From assembly GCA_012032975.1 (NCBI GenBank), contig JAAUPU010000204.1, positions 1 to 6,123 of the forward strand: 6,123 bases of DNA, in the 5' to 3' direction. Below, one piece after another: positions 5,149 to 6,123 of the stretch; position 1 is the first letter of the stretch; every line of letters begins with the position of its first letter. This stretch comes from Caldilineaceae bacterium. Lineage in GTDB: Bacteria > Chloroflexota > Anaerolineae > Caldilineales > Caldilineaceae. The position numbers were made by a program, and so were the translations under genes. Under the pieces are notes generated by a model. The model had not been told where the DNA came from, did not search any database, and saw only the letters and a program-made list of their open reading frames with translations.

Positions 5149-6123
5149 CTACGGCGCGTCGGTAGCCTGCAACTGCATCATCGTGTACGGGAAGCCGGTG
5201 TGCATCCAGATGCCGTTCATGTACGGATCAGTGGTTGTAGAAGGCCAGTTAGTCCAATAGTGCCCATTGTTGCCCGTGCGATTGTAGAACTGTAGCAGCG
5301 GCACTTCCGGCAGGTCGCGCAGCCATATCGCCATCGCCTCGCGCTCCAACGCACGCACCTGCTCGTCAGACGTCGCCGTGGCCATCTCTTCCACAATGGC
5401 ATCGAAATCGGGGTTCGAATATTGCGGGAAGTTGCCGCCCCCGCCGATGCTGCCGGTCGTGTAGAGCAGCAGCGTGCGGTAGATGTCGCCGGACATCGAG
5501 CCGTTGTGGCCAAAGAGTCCGCACTCGAAGTCGCCGGCGTTCAAACGGGTGCCAATGTCGGGCGGCTGCGAGAAGGAGGTCTCGATCCCGGCCTGCTTCA
5601 GCATCTCCACCACGACCGGCCCACTGTCCGAGAAGTGCGGTAGGCTGAGGATATTGCACTTGATGCGATCGCACTGGCATCAGCCCAATAGCCTTCGCCA
5701 TCTTTGGTATAGCCGGCGGCGGTCAGCCGCTCGTCCGCCTCGGCCACATCGTAGCGACCCTGGTCGTATTGGGTTCCCAGCTCGGCCAGGTTGTCCATGC
5801 TCGTCTGCAGGCCGTTAAAGGGCGGGAAGGGCCAAATGGACTTCTGCCCGTTGCCGTTGAAAGCGAAGTCGATCAATTTGTCGCGGTCGATGTAGCGGTT
5901 GATCGCCCAGCGCACTTCGGGGTTGTCCAGGTGCTTGACGGTGACATTCATGAACATCGACGTCGGCCACCACGAGACCATGCCATAAGGCCCTTCGCGG
6001 CCCGTCCAGGTCGTGGCGTCCGGATTCTCGGCCAGGATCTTCTCGATCAGGTCGACGCGGATATCGTGCGTCTGGTCGATTTCGTTGCGGATCAAGGCGG
6101 TGGCCTGAGCCTGCTGATCGGCC
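5149..6123 (-). pseudogene. Extracellular solute-binding protein, family 5 (DppA/OppA-like), 3' part with a one-base frameshift
   Basis: This is the extracytoplasmic receptor of the importer. The 5' end, including any lipoprotein signal, lies outside the window; about 325 codons of a family usually 500-650 residues long are visible. The frame from the edge (codons from 6122) shows the family landmark LDNPEVRWAINRYIDRDKLI, then FAFNGNG and ERLTAAGYTKDGEGYWADA. At about 5671-5675 one base is missing. The original frame runs out of homology and stops at 5598-5600, whereas the -1 frame resumes as GDRIKCNILSLPHFSDSGPV, VVEMLKQAGI and a normal C-terminal lobe to the TAG at 5149-5151. Sequence on both sides is well conserved, so the mutation is recent or a sequence error. 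The aromatic WTNWPSTTTDPYMNGIWMH near the end resembles the oligosaccharide-binding branch of the family as well as peptide binders, so the substrate is open. Confidence 0.85.

Noticed and set aside
5664..5673. TGCGATCGCA as a HIP1-type cyanobacterial palindrome
   Set aside because: A single GCGATCGC within a coding region is expected occasionally and gives no support for a cyanobacterial origin.

Overview
The window is from a moderately GC-rich bacterium. All supportable genes lie on the minus strand. Nothing in it fixes the taxon. The form of the ABC subunits and the short oligomeric repeats packed into the gene junctions would fit a Chloroflexota-type genome, but that is a weak impression and not a result.

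Positions 6123 to 991 (minus strand, read right to left) hold a complete-order peptide/nickel-class (Dpp/Opp family) ABC importer operon. It runs: substrate-binding protein (5' end outside the window), first permease (DppB-like), second permease (DppC-like), first ATPase (DppD-like), second ATPase (DppF-like). The last four genes are tightly coupled. The permease genes meet within a 9-bp tandem repeat, permease 2 and ATPase 1 share TAATG, and ATPase 1 and ATPase 2 share GTGA. The binding protein is separated from the first permease by 151 bp containing a hairpin and two kinds of tandem repeat. The binding-protein gene carries a one-base frameshift near 5671-5675, so as written it does not encode one continuous protein. 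The four transporter genes are intact. The substrate cannot be read from the sequence; peptides or oligosaccharides are both possible.

Positions 991 to about 890 are the downstream flank of the operon and hold two facing arrays of a GATTNN hexamer that can fold into a long imperfect hairpin. Beyond it, at 852 to 1, lies a decayed IS607-family insertion sequence in the same orientation. Its tnpA (MerR-type helix-turn-helix plus serine recombinase) is split by one extra base in an A6 run, and the 5' part of its tnpB overlaps the tnpA end and has at least one further frameshift.

The most interesting material is not a new protein system. It is the repeat architecture: almost every non-coding junction carries a different perfect short tandem duplication (6-, 9-, 12- or 15-bp period). 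Several of these sit on translation-initiation signals, and one core (TTAGGATT) recurs at two separate loci. Three single-base frameshifts (tnpA, tnpB, binding protein) need to be separated from sequencing error before any gene is called a true pseudogene.
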